Below the pieces are notes generated by a model, which saw only the letters and a list, made by a program, of their open reading frames with translations, did no database searches and was not told where the DNA came from. The position numbers were made by a program, and so were the translations under genes. From Arcobacter venerupis (GTDB lineage: Bacteria; Campylobacterota; Campylobacteria; Campylobacterales; Arcobacteraceae), in assembly GCF_013201665.1 (NCBI RefSeq), contig NZ_CP053840.1:2294001-2358000 (forward strand): 64,000 bases of DNA, in the 5' to 3' direction. Shown in pieces: positions 26,458 through 34,114 of the stretch (position 1 is the first letter of the stretch; each line of letters opens with the position of its first letter).

Positions 26458-27309
26458 TCAATATAACTTATAGCTTTTTAGATTATTTATAAATCTTTCT
26501 ATTTTCACAACATCTGGCTTTAATCTATATTTATCTAATCCCATTCTATAGATATCTCTTTTACTCACTCTACTATAACTATTATATCTATCAACAATTA
26601 TTTTTTTTTCATAAATATTTTGAAAATACATCACTGTATATCTATCTAATGCATTAATAATCATTGAAAAGTTCAACTCATTATTTAAAAAAAATAGTTT
26701 TTGTAATTTTAATTCAAACCTAGTCAAAGGATATATAAGATTCTCTTTTTTTGCTTTATTATATACATAAGCTCTTTGAGAATTATAGGTTAATCTACTT
26801 TTTGATATTTTTTCTATATATACAGTATCTCCATTGTAGAAACTATGATTTACTAGATGGTACTCAGTTCTTGGTAGTTTTGTTGTACAAATTGCAAGAA
26901 TATTATCTATTTTTGCACTTATATCTAAGCACACATCCAACTCTGTAAACATATAATCAATATTAAATGTATTTAGTATTCCACAAGTTGCAAATAAACA
27001 ACCTTTACTTAAATTATCTAGTATTCCTATATAAGATTTTAAACCTGCAAAAGACACTGCTACATAATAATTTGTATCATACTGTCTTGTAAATTTATTC
27101 AAGATAGGGTTCATCCCTAGTCTAATTATCCCTAGTCTATTATTGTTAAATAATATTTCTTTTTTTTTTGTAAAAATATTATCTTTAATACAAACTTTGT
27201 TATATTCCCCTATGGCTCTAGCTATCATAAAGCTTATGCCTTGCTGTTCTTCTAAACTATTACAATCTATTTGGATACTTACTGTATCTATCTCTGTACT
27301 ATATGTCAT
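26458..27309 (-). CDS. Rep_trans-like replication initiator of the element
   Basis: About 283 residues if started at ATG 27309, which has GGAAA upstream; the frame stays open to ATG 27369, but that start lacks a ribosome site. The pattern DTVSIQID..., TELDVCLDIS and YNSQRAYVYNKAKKEN...RFELKLQK resembles the replication initiation factor family (Rep_trans) of rolling-circle plasmids, filamentous phages and some integrative elements. The region 27370-27534 downstream of the HTH gene could hold an origin, but no nick site was recognised. Suggests the element can replicate after excision (inference). Confidence 0.6.
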   Translation of the reverse strand: MTYSTEIDTVSIQIDCNSLEEQQGISFMIARAIGEYNKVCIKDNIFTKKKEILFNNNRLGIIRLGMNPILNKFTRQYDTNYYVAVSFAGLKSYIGILDNLSKGCLFATCGILNTFNIDYMFTELDVCLDISAKIDNILAICTTKLPRTEYHLVNHSFYNGDTVYIEKISKSRLTYNSQRAYVYNKAKKENLIYPLTRFELKLQKLFFLNNELNFSMIINALDRYTVMYFQNIYEKKIIVDRYNSYSRVSKRDIYRMGLDKYRLKPDVVKIERFINNLKSYKLY

Positions 27310-27511
27310 ACTTGTTTCCATAATATAAGATAGAGATTGAAAGATAGTTTTAATGATTATTATTAGCATATAATATATGAATATATTAAACCTATTTTTT
27401 ATAATTTGGTGTAGTATTTTTATGCATATTATACAAACTAAAAAATATCCATATTTACTAATATTTTTATCTCTTCAAATATAGGAAGTTAAATAAAAAA
27501 AATATCGCAAG

Positions 27512-27546
27512 AATATAGCCTAAACCAAATAGGCTTAGGCTATATT
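27512..27546. terminator. Hairpin at the end of the recombination operon
   Basis: A 12-bp stem AATATAGCCTAA / TTAGGCTATATT overlaps the stop codon of the 71-aa HTH gene. T-rich sequence occurs on both sides, so it may work in either direction. Confidence 0.6.
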
Positions 27547-27750
27547 TTTTGAAGGATAAGTATTTGACTCTAAGTATCTAATTAGCTCCTTTCTTGATAT
27601 ATGAATTTTTTTTCCAATTTTAACAACTTCTAAAAAACCATTATAAATTAGTTTTTTGGCCATATTTGTTTTTATTATTCCAATATCCTCAACTTCTTTC
27701 AGGTTGAATAGTATTTTTTGTGGAAGTAATGAATCATAATTAACATCCAT
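27535..27750 (-). CDS. Excisionase-like HTH protein (copy A)
   Basis: 71 residues with an excisionase/AlpA-type winged helix: FNLKEVEDIGIIKTNMAKKL, then EVVKIGKKIHISRKELIRYL. About two thirds of residues match the protein encoded at 30832-31059 on the opposite strand. It is the last gene of the minus-strand recombination operon. GGAG for this start lies across the stop of the preceding 49-aa gene. Likely a directionality factor or repressor of the element; which copy does which cannot be told. Confidence 0.75.
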   Translation of the reverse strand: MDVNYDSLLPQKILFNLKEVEDIGIIKTNMAKKLIYNGFLEVVKIGKKIHISRKELIRYLESNTYPSKNIA

Positions 27751-27752
27751 TT

Positions 27753-27902
27753 TTAACTCCTTTTTAGTTTGTCAAGTTTCTTTTTGATTTTATGTTTAAT
27801 TCTTCTATTTTCACTAGTTAGCGATAGTAAAAACGCTAATCCTTGTTTTGTCCAATCTTTGAAACCTTTTTTAGCTTCATTTTGAATATAAATATTTTTC
27901 AT
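27753..27902 (-). CDS. Hypothetical 49-aa lysine-rich protein
   Basis: MKNIYIQNEAKKGFKDWTKQ followed by a hydrophobic stretch and a basic tail. Its ATG overlaps the TGA of the DUF2958 gene (ATGA), and AGGAAA precedes it at proper spacing, so translational coupling is evident. Only two bases separate its stop from the HTH gene. Function unknown. Confidence 0.6.
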   Translation of the reverse strand: MKNIYIQNEAKKGFKDWTKQGLAFLLSLTSENRRIKHKIKKKLDKLKRS

Positions 27903-28204
27903 TTGAATTTCCTAATAATCTCTAATGCTGTTGGCTTAAATGATATATCCCTTTCAACACCTAATCCTAAAGCTCCTTTTATAGATTCTATTTCTTTTAA
28001 AGAGAAATATCCAAGTTCACTTTCAAATCCAACAACATAACCATAACAAGTAGATTTATCCTCTTTTGAGATTTCTATTATGTACCATGTCCATTGTGCA
28101 TCAGGAGTAAAAAGTTTAATTTGGCAAATAGGATTTAAACTTCTTTCTGTTTCGTATAAATCAGGAATATTTTCTAAAATAGATTGTGGAATTAAACTAT
28201 TCAT
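27899..28204 (-). CDS. DUF2958 domain protein
   Basis: 101 residues matching DUF2958: IPDLYETE, WTWYIIEIS, GYVVGFESELGYFSLKEI and a VERDISFKP end. The family is common in plasmids, ICEs and prophages, next to recombination and single-strand DNA genes. Its function is unknown. The ATG overlaps the Rad52 stop region, and its stop overlaps the next small gene, so it is an internal gene of a tightly packed operon. Confidence 0.8.
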   Translation of the reverse strand: MNSLIPQSILENIPDLYETERSLNPICQIKLFTPDAQWTWYIIEISKEDKSTCYGYVVGFESELGYFSLKEIESIKGALGLGVERDISFKPTALEIIRKFK

Positions 28205-28947
28205 TAAGCTGCTCCTTGTTCTATCGCTTTATACCAAGTCTTAGACTTACTATCAAACCTAAAGCCGCAAGCTTTAATTGAATCTTTCTTACTAAATATA
28301 TCATCACCAGTTACAATTAAAAATCCATTATTTTCTACAATATTTAATCCTAGATTGAAAAGAGATTGATATTCATATTGGTTAAAAGAAGAATTATTTT
28401 GTTGTGTATTTCTTGTTTGATTTGGATTTTGATAAGGTTGTTGCTGTTGTTGGTTATTCTGTGGTTGTCTTTGATTATAGTTTTGGTTTTGATTCTGCTG
28501 ATAAGCACTATTTTGATGATTCTTTGTTTTATCATAAAGTGAATTTCCAAACTGATTCCCAAAGCTTCTAAAACATCTTTTAATTGCATCTGTTACAGCT
28601 TCTTTGGCTGCACCCTCATGAGCATCTGCCAAAGATTTAGCAACACCAGTTCCAAATCCTACATCTTGTCTATTTACATCTAGTGTATGATTAGTATTAT
28701 GAATTTGAATTTGTACTACTGCTTTATAGCAAACTACATTATTTTGGTTTTGATTAAGCTCTTGTGATACTTGATCTAATTTTGAAATAGAATAAGACCA
28801 ATTACCAAATCCAAATACTTTATTTGCAGTATCTATAACATCAAATCCTTCAATATATGAAAGATTGATATTTCCTTTTTCTCTTGTTTTTATTCTATTA
28901 CTATCTAGTTCTTGAGTTAAGATAGTTAATTGGTTTTTATCAAACAT
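28204..28947 (-). CDS. Rad52-family single-strand annealing protein
   Basis: 247 residues. The N-terminal ~130 residues fit the Rad52/Rad22 fold: YIEGFDVIDTANKVFGFGNW, then GTGVAKSLADAHEGAAKEAV and DAIKRCFRSFGNQFGNSLYD. A Gln/Asn-rich linker (about 140-195) leads to a small C-terminal domain ending GFRFDSKSKTWYK. Such proteins anneal complementary strands in phage and element recombination. TAAGGAG precedes the start. The low-complexity linker is typical of a flexible tail that recruits SSB. Confidence 0.88.
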   Translation of the reverse strand: MFDKNQLTILTQELDSNRIKTREKGNINLSYIEGFDVIDTANKVFGFGNWSYSISKLDQVSQELNQNQNNVVCYKAVVQIQIHNTNHTLDVNRQDVGFGTGVAKSLADAHEGAAKEAVTDAIKRCFRSFGNQFGNSLYDKTKNHQNSAYQQNQNQNYNQRQPQNNQQQQQPYQNPNQTRNTQQNNSSFNQYEYQSLFNLGLNIVENNGFLIVTGDDIFSKKDSIKACGFRFDSKSKTWYKAIEQGAA

Positions 28948-28957
28948 AATTTACTCC

Positions 28958-29590
28958 TTATGCTACTAATTTTTGAGATTGATAATCTTTTATTTGTTCT
29001 TCAATAACCAAGATATCATCTGTTTCATTTGCTTCTATTTCAGTATTATTTGCAGATGTTCTTTTGGTATTAACTTTTATTTTTGCTGGAGTTGAAATTG
29101 TAATTGGTGTAACTTCTACAAATTTCTTTAGCTCTTTTTTTCCCTCTTTGGTTTGCAGGGCTTTTTCAATAGCTGCATAATCAACTGAAAATTTCACATA
29201 TCCAAGATTTATTACTGCATTTTCATCTTTGATTAGAATTTCATCTTTGGTTTTACTTGTTGCATTTGTTAGAGTTAGAGAACTAATGATATTTCCATCG
29301 ATTCTATCTATTCCATTCTCTAAAAATACATTTGCAGTTAGTTCTTTGGCTATTTCAAGTGCTGAATTTAGTTTCTTTTTTAAGGCTTGTAAATCTGATA
29401 TATCAGAAGTTAAAGTATCAATTTTTGATTTGATTTCATTTAGAGATAAACCTATATAATCTGCTCTTTGGTAATATGGTTTTGAAGTATCTTCTAAAAC
29501 TGATTTTAGATAATCCTTGAAGTGAGAATTTGTTTTATTCTCACCAAGGTATTCTATTTGAGTTTGGAGTTGATAATTTATTAGTTTCAT
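28958..29590 (-). CDS. Gp157-like coiled-coil protein
   Basis: 210 residues. A central coiled coil (about 50-100, LNEIKSKIDTLTSDISDLQA) is followed by a small domain with DEILIKDENAVINLGYVKF and a DYAAIEKALQTKEGKK helix. This resembles Siphovirus Gp157-type proteins, which accompany phage recombinases. It lies 10 bp upstream of the Rad52 gene and in operon with it. Role unproven; possibly a host-nuclease modulator. Confidence 0.6.
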   Translation of the reverse strand: MKLINYQLQTQIEYLGENKTNSHFKDYLKSVLEDTSKPYYQRADYIGLSLNEIKSKIDTLTSDISDLQALKKKLNSALEIAKELTANVFLENGIDRIDGNIISSLTLTNATSKTKDEILIKDENAVINLGYVKFSVDYAAIEKALQTKEGKKELKKFVEVTPITISTPAKIKVNTKRTSANNTEIEANETDDILVIEEQIKDYQSQKLVA

Positions 29591-29600
29591 TTTTTACTCC

Positions 29601-30416
29601 TTATGCAGCAACTAGATAATTTGAATCTTTGATACTTGCTATCTTTTCTGCTATATCCCAAATACCTTTATTTACTTCTGTGTCCTTAGAAATTGATGTG
29701 ATTTCTTTACTTGTGAATCTTCTTTTTGTATCTTTGTTGATACCTTGGATATTTCCTCTTAAAAGGTTTTCTTGGATTACATTTAAAACTGTGTAAAGGT
29801 CATCTTTTGAGTCTTGTTCTCTATGAGGAATTAGTAAATCATTATGATTGATTTCTAGGTGTTCTTCAAATCTTAGAGGAATTGAGTATTTTGCAAATGA
29901 TTCTTTTTCACTTTGGTTTAGTGTGATTGATTCTAGTTTTTCTATTTTTTGCATTAGTTTTGGTTTGATAGCTGTTATATTAGCAACAGCATTTGATACA
30001 TCATTATCTCTTTCACCAAGGTGTTTGATTTTATAGGTTTCAAATACGCTATCTGAGATAACTAGACCATTTGCACATACGAATCTGAAAATACCTGCTG
30101 AAATTGAGAAAGCTTTACTTCTATCATGGCTATTGAATAGTAAAAGTTCTACTGCGTTATCTTTTGGATTGAGTAAATCTTCAAAGTGTCTGAATCTAAC
30201 ACAATGTTGTTGGAAGCCTTCTTTTTCTTCATCTCTTACATTAGCAACTGCAACATTAACTGGATACCAATTATTTGCTCTTATTTCTTCAATTACATCT
30301 ATTGTTGGAATGAAGTGGTATTTATCACTAACTTCACTATGTGGTTCTTGAGTGAACAAAGTTAGAGCTATACTATTTAGTTGCTCATTGCTTAGTGGTT
30401 TTATTTTTACTGACAT
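29601..30416 (-). CDS. DUF932 (phage/plasmid-like) protein
   Basis: 271 residues with the DUF932 pattern: VRFRHFEDLLNP, LLLFNSHDRSKAFSISAGIF, RFVCANGLVISDSVF and a helical C-terminus. Common on plasmids and integrative elements, of unknown biochemistry. AAGGAT precedes the ATG. First large gene of the recombination operon, followed by Gp157, Rad52 and DUF2958. Confidence 0.82.
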   Translation of the reverse strand: MSVKIKPLSNEQLNSIALTLFTQEPHSEVSDKYHFIPTIDVIEEIRANNWYPVNVAVANVRDEEKEGFQQHCVRFRHFEDLLNPKDNAVELLLFNSHDRSKAFSISAGIFRFVCANGLVISDSVFETYKIKHLGERDNDVSNAVANITAIKPKLMQKIEKLESITLNQSEKESFAKYSIPLRFEEHLEINHNDLLIPHREQDSKDDLYTVLNVIQENLLRGNIQGINKDTKRRFTSKEITSISKDTEVNKGIWDIAEKIASIKDSNYLVAA

Positions 30417-30447
30417 TTTTTATCCTTTTTATATTTTAATTTTTTGC

Positions 30448-30528
30448 TTATTCGTCTAAATCTTTAATCACATCTTTAAGTGCTGTTGCTACAGCTATAA
30501 CTATTGATAACACTGCTAAAGGTGACAT
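30448..30528 (-). CDS. Predicted 26-aa hydrophobic peptide
   Basis: MSPLAVLSIVIAVATALKDV then an acidic end: one membrane helix followed by charges. It begins two bases inside the end of the 55-aa gene and precedes DUF932 by 31 bp. The ribosome site is weak. Could be a toxin-like or leader peptide; evidence is position only. Confidence 0.35.
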   Translation of the reverse strand: MSPLAVLSIVIAVATALKDVIKDLDE

Positions 30529-30529
30529 A

Positions 30530-30697
30530 TTAAGCTCTTACAATTAGTGTAAACCAACTATTATTTATTGGCTTAAAAATATTTACTAAACCTTTATTTT
30601 TTTCAAAAAGTTTAACTTTACATTCATCTAGAAGCTTCTGATTTATCTTTTTTGGAAGTGTAGATACTCCATGATTGAATTTCTCTAATCTTTGCAT
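30530..30697 (-). CDS. Hypothetical 55-aa protein
   Basis: MQRLEKFNHGVSTLPKKINQ... ending NNSWFTLIVRA. A strong GAGGAG sits seven bases before the ATG, which supports real translation. It heads the minus-strand recombination operon, opposite the divergent HTH gene at 30832. Unknown function. Confidence 0.6.
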   Translation of the reverse strand: MQRLEKFNHGVSTLPKKINQKLLDECKVKLFEKNKGLVNIFKPINNSWFTLIVRA

Positions 30698-30805
30698 TCA
30701 AATCTCCTCATAAATTTTTTACAAAGCTCTTGCCTTGTCTATCTTTATGATATGTGATTGAAAAAAATTGGAATTCAAAATAAAAATTTATTTAAAACCT
30801 CTTAT

Positions 30806-30820
30806 GTGAAAAATATTCAC
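30806..30820. promoter_or_regulatory. Palindrome GTGAA-N5-TTCAC before the HTH gene
   Basis: A perfect 5-bp-arm inverted repeat ends just before the ribosome site (AGGAG) of the excisionase-like gene, in the divergent promoter region 30698-30831. It could be an autoregulatory operator. Confidence 0.35.
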
Positions 30821-30831
30821 AGGAGTTAAAA

Positions 30832-31059
30832 ATGTTTGAAAAATACGATATGTTAATACCACAAGGTGTAATCTTTAATCTTAAAGAAATTGAAGAAATG
30901 AAAATTCTCAAGACTGACATGGCTAAGAAATTGATTTATAATAATGAACTAGAAGTTGTAAAAATAGGGAAAAAGATACATATTAGTAGAACTGAATTAA
31001 TTAAATTTTTAATTGCTAATACTATTGGAGCTAATGAAAGTAAAGAAGGTTTGGAGTAA
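30832..31059 (+). CDS. Excisionase-like HTH protein (copy B)
   Basis: 75 residues, paralogous to the gene at 27535-27750: FNLKEIEEMKILKTDMAKKL and EVVKIGKKIHISRTELIKFL. It is divergent from the recombination operon, so it is placed like a phage repressor/Cro or an excisionase facing the early operon. AGGAG precedes the ATG, and a strong terminator follows 15 bp after the stop. Confidence 0.75.
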   Translation: MFEKYDMLIPQGVIFNLKEIEEMKILKTDMAKKLIYNNELEVVKIGKKIHISRTELIKFLIANTIGANESKEGLE

Positions 31060-31073
31060 TGAACTTAAATCAA

Positions 31074-31112
31074 ATATTACAAGGCTAAAATAGCCTTGTA
31101 ATATCTCTTTTT
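31074..31112 (+). terminator. Rho-independent terminator
   Basis: A perfect 14-bp stem (ATATTACAAGGCTA / TAGCCTTGTAATAT), 3-base loop and a CTCTTTTTTT tail, directly after the HTH gene. Confidence 0.9.
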
Positions 31113-31113
31113 T

Positions 31114-31245
31114 TTAATTTTCAATATCTATTCTTCTTTTTATTCTAAGTTGACAAGTATTAAAGTAAGATTGCATAACTTTATAAATACAATAAGCTTC
31201 AAATGAAATATTTTGAGTAACTATAATTAATAAAAGATGATACAT
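31114..31245 (-). CDS. Possible 43-aa protein
   Basis: MYHLLLIIVTQNISFEAYCI... with a basic end RIKRRIDIEN. The frame continues open upstream without an ATG (SEILTSLL before the Met), so it may be a fragment. No good ribosome site. The rest of 31060-31627 holds the terminator, a second hairpin at 31550 and otherwise AT-rich sequence without genes. Confidence 0.25.
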   Translation of the reverse strand: MYHLLLIIVTQNISFEAYCIYKVMQSYFNTCQLRIKRRIDIEN

Positions 31246-31549
31246 TAATAGACTTGTCAAAATTTCTGAAATTAGATTTGCTAAAAACTTAACTAAAAAA
31301 TAAATTTAAAATATTTATCCACTAACTAAATTATAAACTATTCTATTCCTAAATAAATATTTCTTGATTTTCATAACTGCTATTAAAATATAAAAGTAAA
31401 AATTTTATATTATAAGGGTAAAATATTTTTATCTATATTTAGTTCAATAAACAAAAGAATATATAAAAAAATCAACTAGCACTTGAAAAGAATCTTAATA
31501 GGATTTAATTAGGATTAACTTGGATAGGCATCGGGATTTAGGGAGAATA

Positions 31550-31583
31550 AGAGTAGGTTTAAAATATAAATCTACTCTTTTTA
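31550..31583 (+). terminator. Orphan hairpin with T-tract
   Basis: AGAGTAGGTTTA pairs with TAAATCTACTCT (one G-T pair), followed by TTTT on the plus strand. No plus-strand gene precedes it, so it either ends an unannotated small RNA or blocks read-through into the convergent gene. Confidence 0.5.
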
Positions 31584-31627
31584 GAAGAATTTTTAGTACA
31601 GTTTTGAAAAGGGAAAATATATATTAT

Positions 31628-33268
31628 TTAGAAAATTTTATATCGTTTTTTTCCATTATATTTTGATTCATCTTTTGGAGTTATTTTAAACATTTCATAT
31701 TCTTGTTTTAAAATATCCAAGAGATAACTATTTTCTTCAAAAATAATATCATCATTAATAATATTAAAATACTCACTAAGTATAGGCTGTGCAATCATAT
31801 CTTCTTCAAAATTGTATAGCAGTTCATCATATAACTCTTTATTTTCTACTAATATTTTATTAAAGAAAAGAATTTTTTTATATTGAATAGCTATCACAAA
31901 TTCTCTAATTTTTTTGTTTAAATCATTTGTATAGATAATTCCATTTAACATATTTCGTAAATTTATATACTCTTCTTTCTGTTGTAATTTATATACATCT
32001 TGTTTAATATCAAAAAAATTAGAACTAGCTAAAAGATTAGAAAAATTAAATAAATCTGCTTGCATATTTTCTATTAAAGATATTTTATCTATATTCATTT
32101 TTTTTAAAATTGTTTTTAAGTTTTTTACTTTTATTACTATACATTTTGAATAAATATCTTCTAAAGCTGGATGAGGATTATTTTTAGAAGAAGTAATAAA
32201 CAATTCTCCCCATACATAAGTTTCATTATTTAAAATTGCATTGTCAGCAGTTATTTTATTTGGTCTTACAATATCAAATATAAGTTTACGAACTCTTTTA
32301 GACTTTAAATTAGCTTCTGATAAATTTTTAACATGATAAAATATTTTGTCTTCTATAATTTTTGCATCTACTTTTTTATCTAAAAGTTTATCATCTATTG
32401 TAGAAAAATATTCATCTTTTGATGAAAAAAGAGGTTTTATAATTTCATTTATGAAAATATCTATTGAGTTTTCATCTCCTATTAAAACAAAAGCATAATT
32501 TGATTTAAATTTACTTTTATGAAAATTTACTAACACTTTCATTAAAATTCCAAATGAGTCATTATCTTCTACTAAATACTCAATAAAAGTCTCAATTGTA
32601 GAATTTCTTATTGGTTCAATTTTTATTGTATTTTGAATTGGAATATTTATAGAAAGAGGAGTATATACAGTTGAGTTAAATAAATTCCTATATTGAATAT
32701 TTTGTATAAAAAACCACTCTCTATTAAGTAATGGATAAAAAACATCATCTCTTATTATTGGAATGAGATTTCTTACGAAGATTGGATAATTATCTATAAT
32801 CACATCTTCTATTTTTTCATAAATTTTAATATGATTTGGAAAAAATAGTTTTAATATCTCTTCATCATTATTACATTTTATTCTATTACCATAACTATCT
32901 AATCGATAATAAATTGAATTACCACTCTCATTTTTCCAAATATAAATACCTTTAAAATTAAGATTATTTATGCTAGAGGAATGAAAAAAATTAACATCTT
33001 GAAAAAATCTATTCTTTTGAAAATCATTCATCGCTAAATTGTATCTTATTGCATCATTATTTTGTCTAATCTGATTAATCTTTGAAAAAGTTACTTCTTG
33101 AAGATTAATATGTCTATCTAGCGATTTACCTATATTTAAATGTTCATTTGTCATATGCTGGTCATAACTATTTAAATCTTTTCTTAAATCATTACTGTTA
33201 TCAACAAATTCTCCTCGTTTGACTTTTTCTTCTGCTGGTTTTGGTAAATAGCTTTTATTCTCATCCAT
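31628..33268 (-). CDS. Degenerate SF3/D5-type helicase-like protein
   Basis: 546 residues, not confidently assigned. Residues 258-281 (FVLIGDENSIDIF then INEIIKPLF) line up with the Walker A region of phage D5/DUF5906 primase-helicases, where FVLxGxxGxGKS...xExxKPLF is usual. Here the Gly-Lys-Ser is replaced (DENSID). Residues 354-366 (GELFITSSKNNPHP) resemble sensor 1 of the same family. It may be an inactive derivative that binds but does not hydrolyse ATP, or a regulatory protein. It lies alone near attR, reading away from it. A C-terminal helical region (400-546) is not recognised. Confidence 0.5.
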   Translation of the reverse strand: MDENKSYLPKPAEEKVKRGEFVDNSNDLRKDLNSYDQHMTNEHLNIGKSLDRHINLQEVTFSKINQIRQNNDAIRYNLAMNDFQKNRFFQDVNFFHSSSINNLNFKGIYIWKNESGNSIYYRLDSYGNRIKCNNDEEILKLFFPNHIKIYEKIEDVIIDNYPIFVRNLIPIIRDDVFYPLLNREWFFIQNIQYRNLFNSTVYTPLSINIPIQNTIKIEPIRNSTIETFIEYLVEDNDSFGILMKVLVNFHKSKFKSNYAFVLIGDENSIDIFINEIIKPLFSSKDEYFSTIDDKLLDKKVDAKIIEDKIFYHVKNLSEANLKSKRVRKLIFDIVRPNKITADNAILNNETYVWGELFITSSKNNPHPALEDIYSKCIVIKVKNLKTILKKMNIDKISLIENMQADLFNFSNLLASSNFFDIKQDVYKLQQKEEYINLRNMLNGIIYTNDLNKKIREFVIAIQYKKILFFNKILVENKELYDELLYNFEEDMIAQPILSEYFNIINDDIIFEENSYLLDILKQEYEMFKITPKDESKYNGKKRYKIF

Positions 33269-33421
33269 TAATATAATCTCTCTTAAAAATTAAAATGTAG
33301 TCTGTATTATTACATAAAAGAAATATTATTTAGTCCACAATTTTTTATTTTTAAACTCTAGCATTAAATGTAACTAAAATTGTATTCAATTTTTTTGATT
33401 TTATGTAAGTAATATAGAAAT

Positions 33422-33456
33422 CCACACTTTTTTTAAAAAATATTAAAAAAGTGTGG
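33422..33456. repeat. Right-end hairpin CCACACTTTTTT / AAAAAAGTGTGG
   Basis: 12-bp arms with an 11-base loop, 45 bp from attR. The arms and flanks (AGAAATCCACAC...GTGTGGATA) match the left-end palindrome at 9005-9040. Confidence 0.6.
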
Positions 33457-33500
33457 ATAAAAAAATGTATTAAATATTTATATAGTATCTATAATATGGG

Positions 33501-33551
33501 ATTTATTTATGAAGAGATTGAGCAACTATAGATAAAAACTCATCTTTTGTT
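33501..33551. other. attR: element-supplied 3' end of folE
   Basis: Right copy of the 51-bp repeat. It contains the folE stop and final 15 codons now in use. Relative to attL it differs at three positions, all synonymous. Confidence 0.85.
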
Positions 33552-34075
33552 GTTTTATTAGATTTAAATAATCCTCTTAATGCTGATGTAACAGTAGTTG
33601 AACAAATCTTTTCAACTCCTCTCATTTCCATACACATATGACGTGCATCAATCATAACAGCTACACCTTTTGGTTTTAAGTGTTCATTTAAAGCATCACA
33701 AATTTGCTCAGTTAATTGCTCTTGAATTTGTAATCTTCTTGCAAATATATCAACAACTCTTGGTATTTTTGACAAACCAATAACTTTTCCATTTGGAATA
33801 TACGCAACATGTGCTTTTCCAATAATTGGCAACATATGATGTTCACATTGAGAATAGAACTCTATATCTTTTACCACAACCATTTCATCATTTGTTGAAG
33901 TAAAAAGAGCTTTTTCAATTATCTCTTTTGGGTCTTGTTTATAACCACTACACATAAACTCATAAGCTTTTCTTACTCTTTTTGGAGTATCAATTAAACC
34001 CTCTCTTGTTATGTCTTCTCCAACGTGCTCTAACATTTTTTTTATAGCATTTTCAAATTCTATTTCACTGCTCAT
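33503..34075 (-). CDS. folE: GTP cyclohydrolase I
   Basis: 190 residues, type IA enzyme that converts GTP to dihydroneopterin triphosphate for folate or queuosine-type pathways. The zinc and catalytic motif [19 protein letters not shown] and [15 protein letters not shown] are intact, as is [19 protein letters not shown]. The last ~10-15 codons come from the inserted element but encode the same residues as the remnant at 8841-8891, so function is preserved. It sits 39 bp downstream of corA. Confidence 0.96.
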   Translation of the reverse strand: MSSEIEFENAIKKMLEHVGEDITREGLIDTPKRVRKAYEFMCSGYKQDPKEIIEKALFTSTNDEMVVVKDIEFYSQCEHHMLPIIGKAHVAYIPNGKVIGLSKIPRVVDIFARRLQIQEQLTEQICDALNEHLKPKGVAVMIDARHMCMEMRGVEKICSTTVTSALRGLFKSNKTTKDEFLSIVAQSLHK

Positions 34076-34114
34076 TAATTATTTATCCTTTAATTTTTTA
34101 TATTATTTCTAATA

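Larger units (their letters stand above)
8871..33551. mobile_element. Integrative element inserted in the 3' end of folE (about 24.7 kb)
   Basis: Boundaries are the direct repeats 8841-8891 and 33501-33551. A tyrosine integrase lies directly inside the left end. The interior holds phage/plasmid-type genes (Rep-like initiator, Rad52, Gp157, DUF932, DUF2958, two excisionase-like HTH proteins) plus a block of predicted defence genes. No capsid, tail, lysis, type IV secretion or relaxase-coupling genes were seen, so it is not a complete prophage or self-transmissible ICE. It may be satellite-like or mobilisable. Flanking genes (ask, folE) are ordinary core genes. Confidence 0.85.

Noticed and set aside
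8871-33551. Complete prophage or self-transmissible ICE
   Set aside because: No capsid, terminase, tail, lysis, VirB/VirD4 or large relaxase genes were found.
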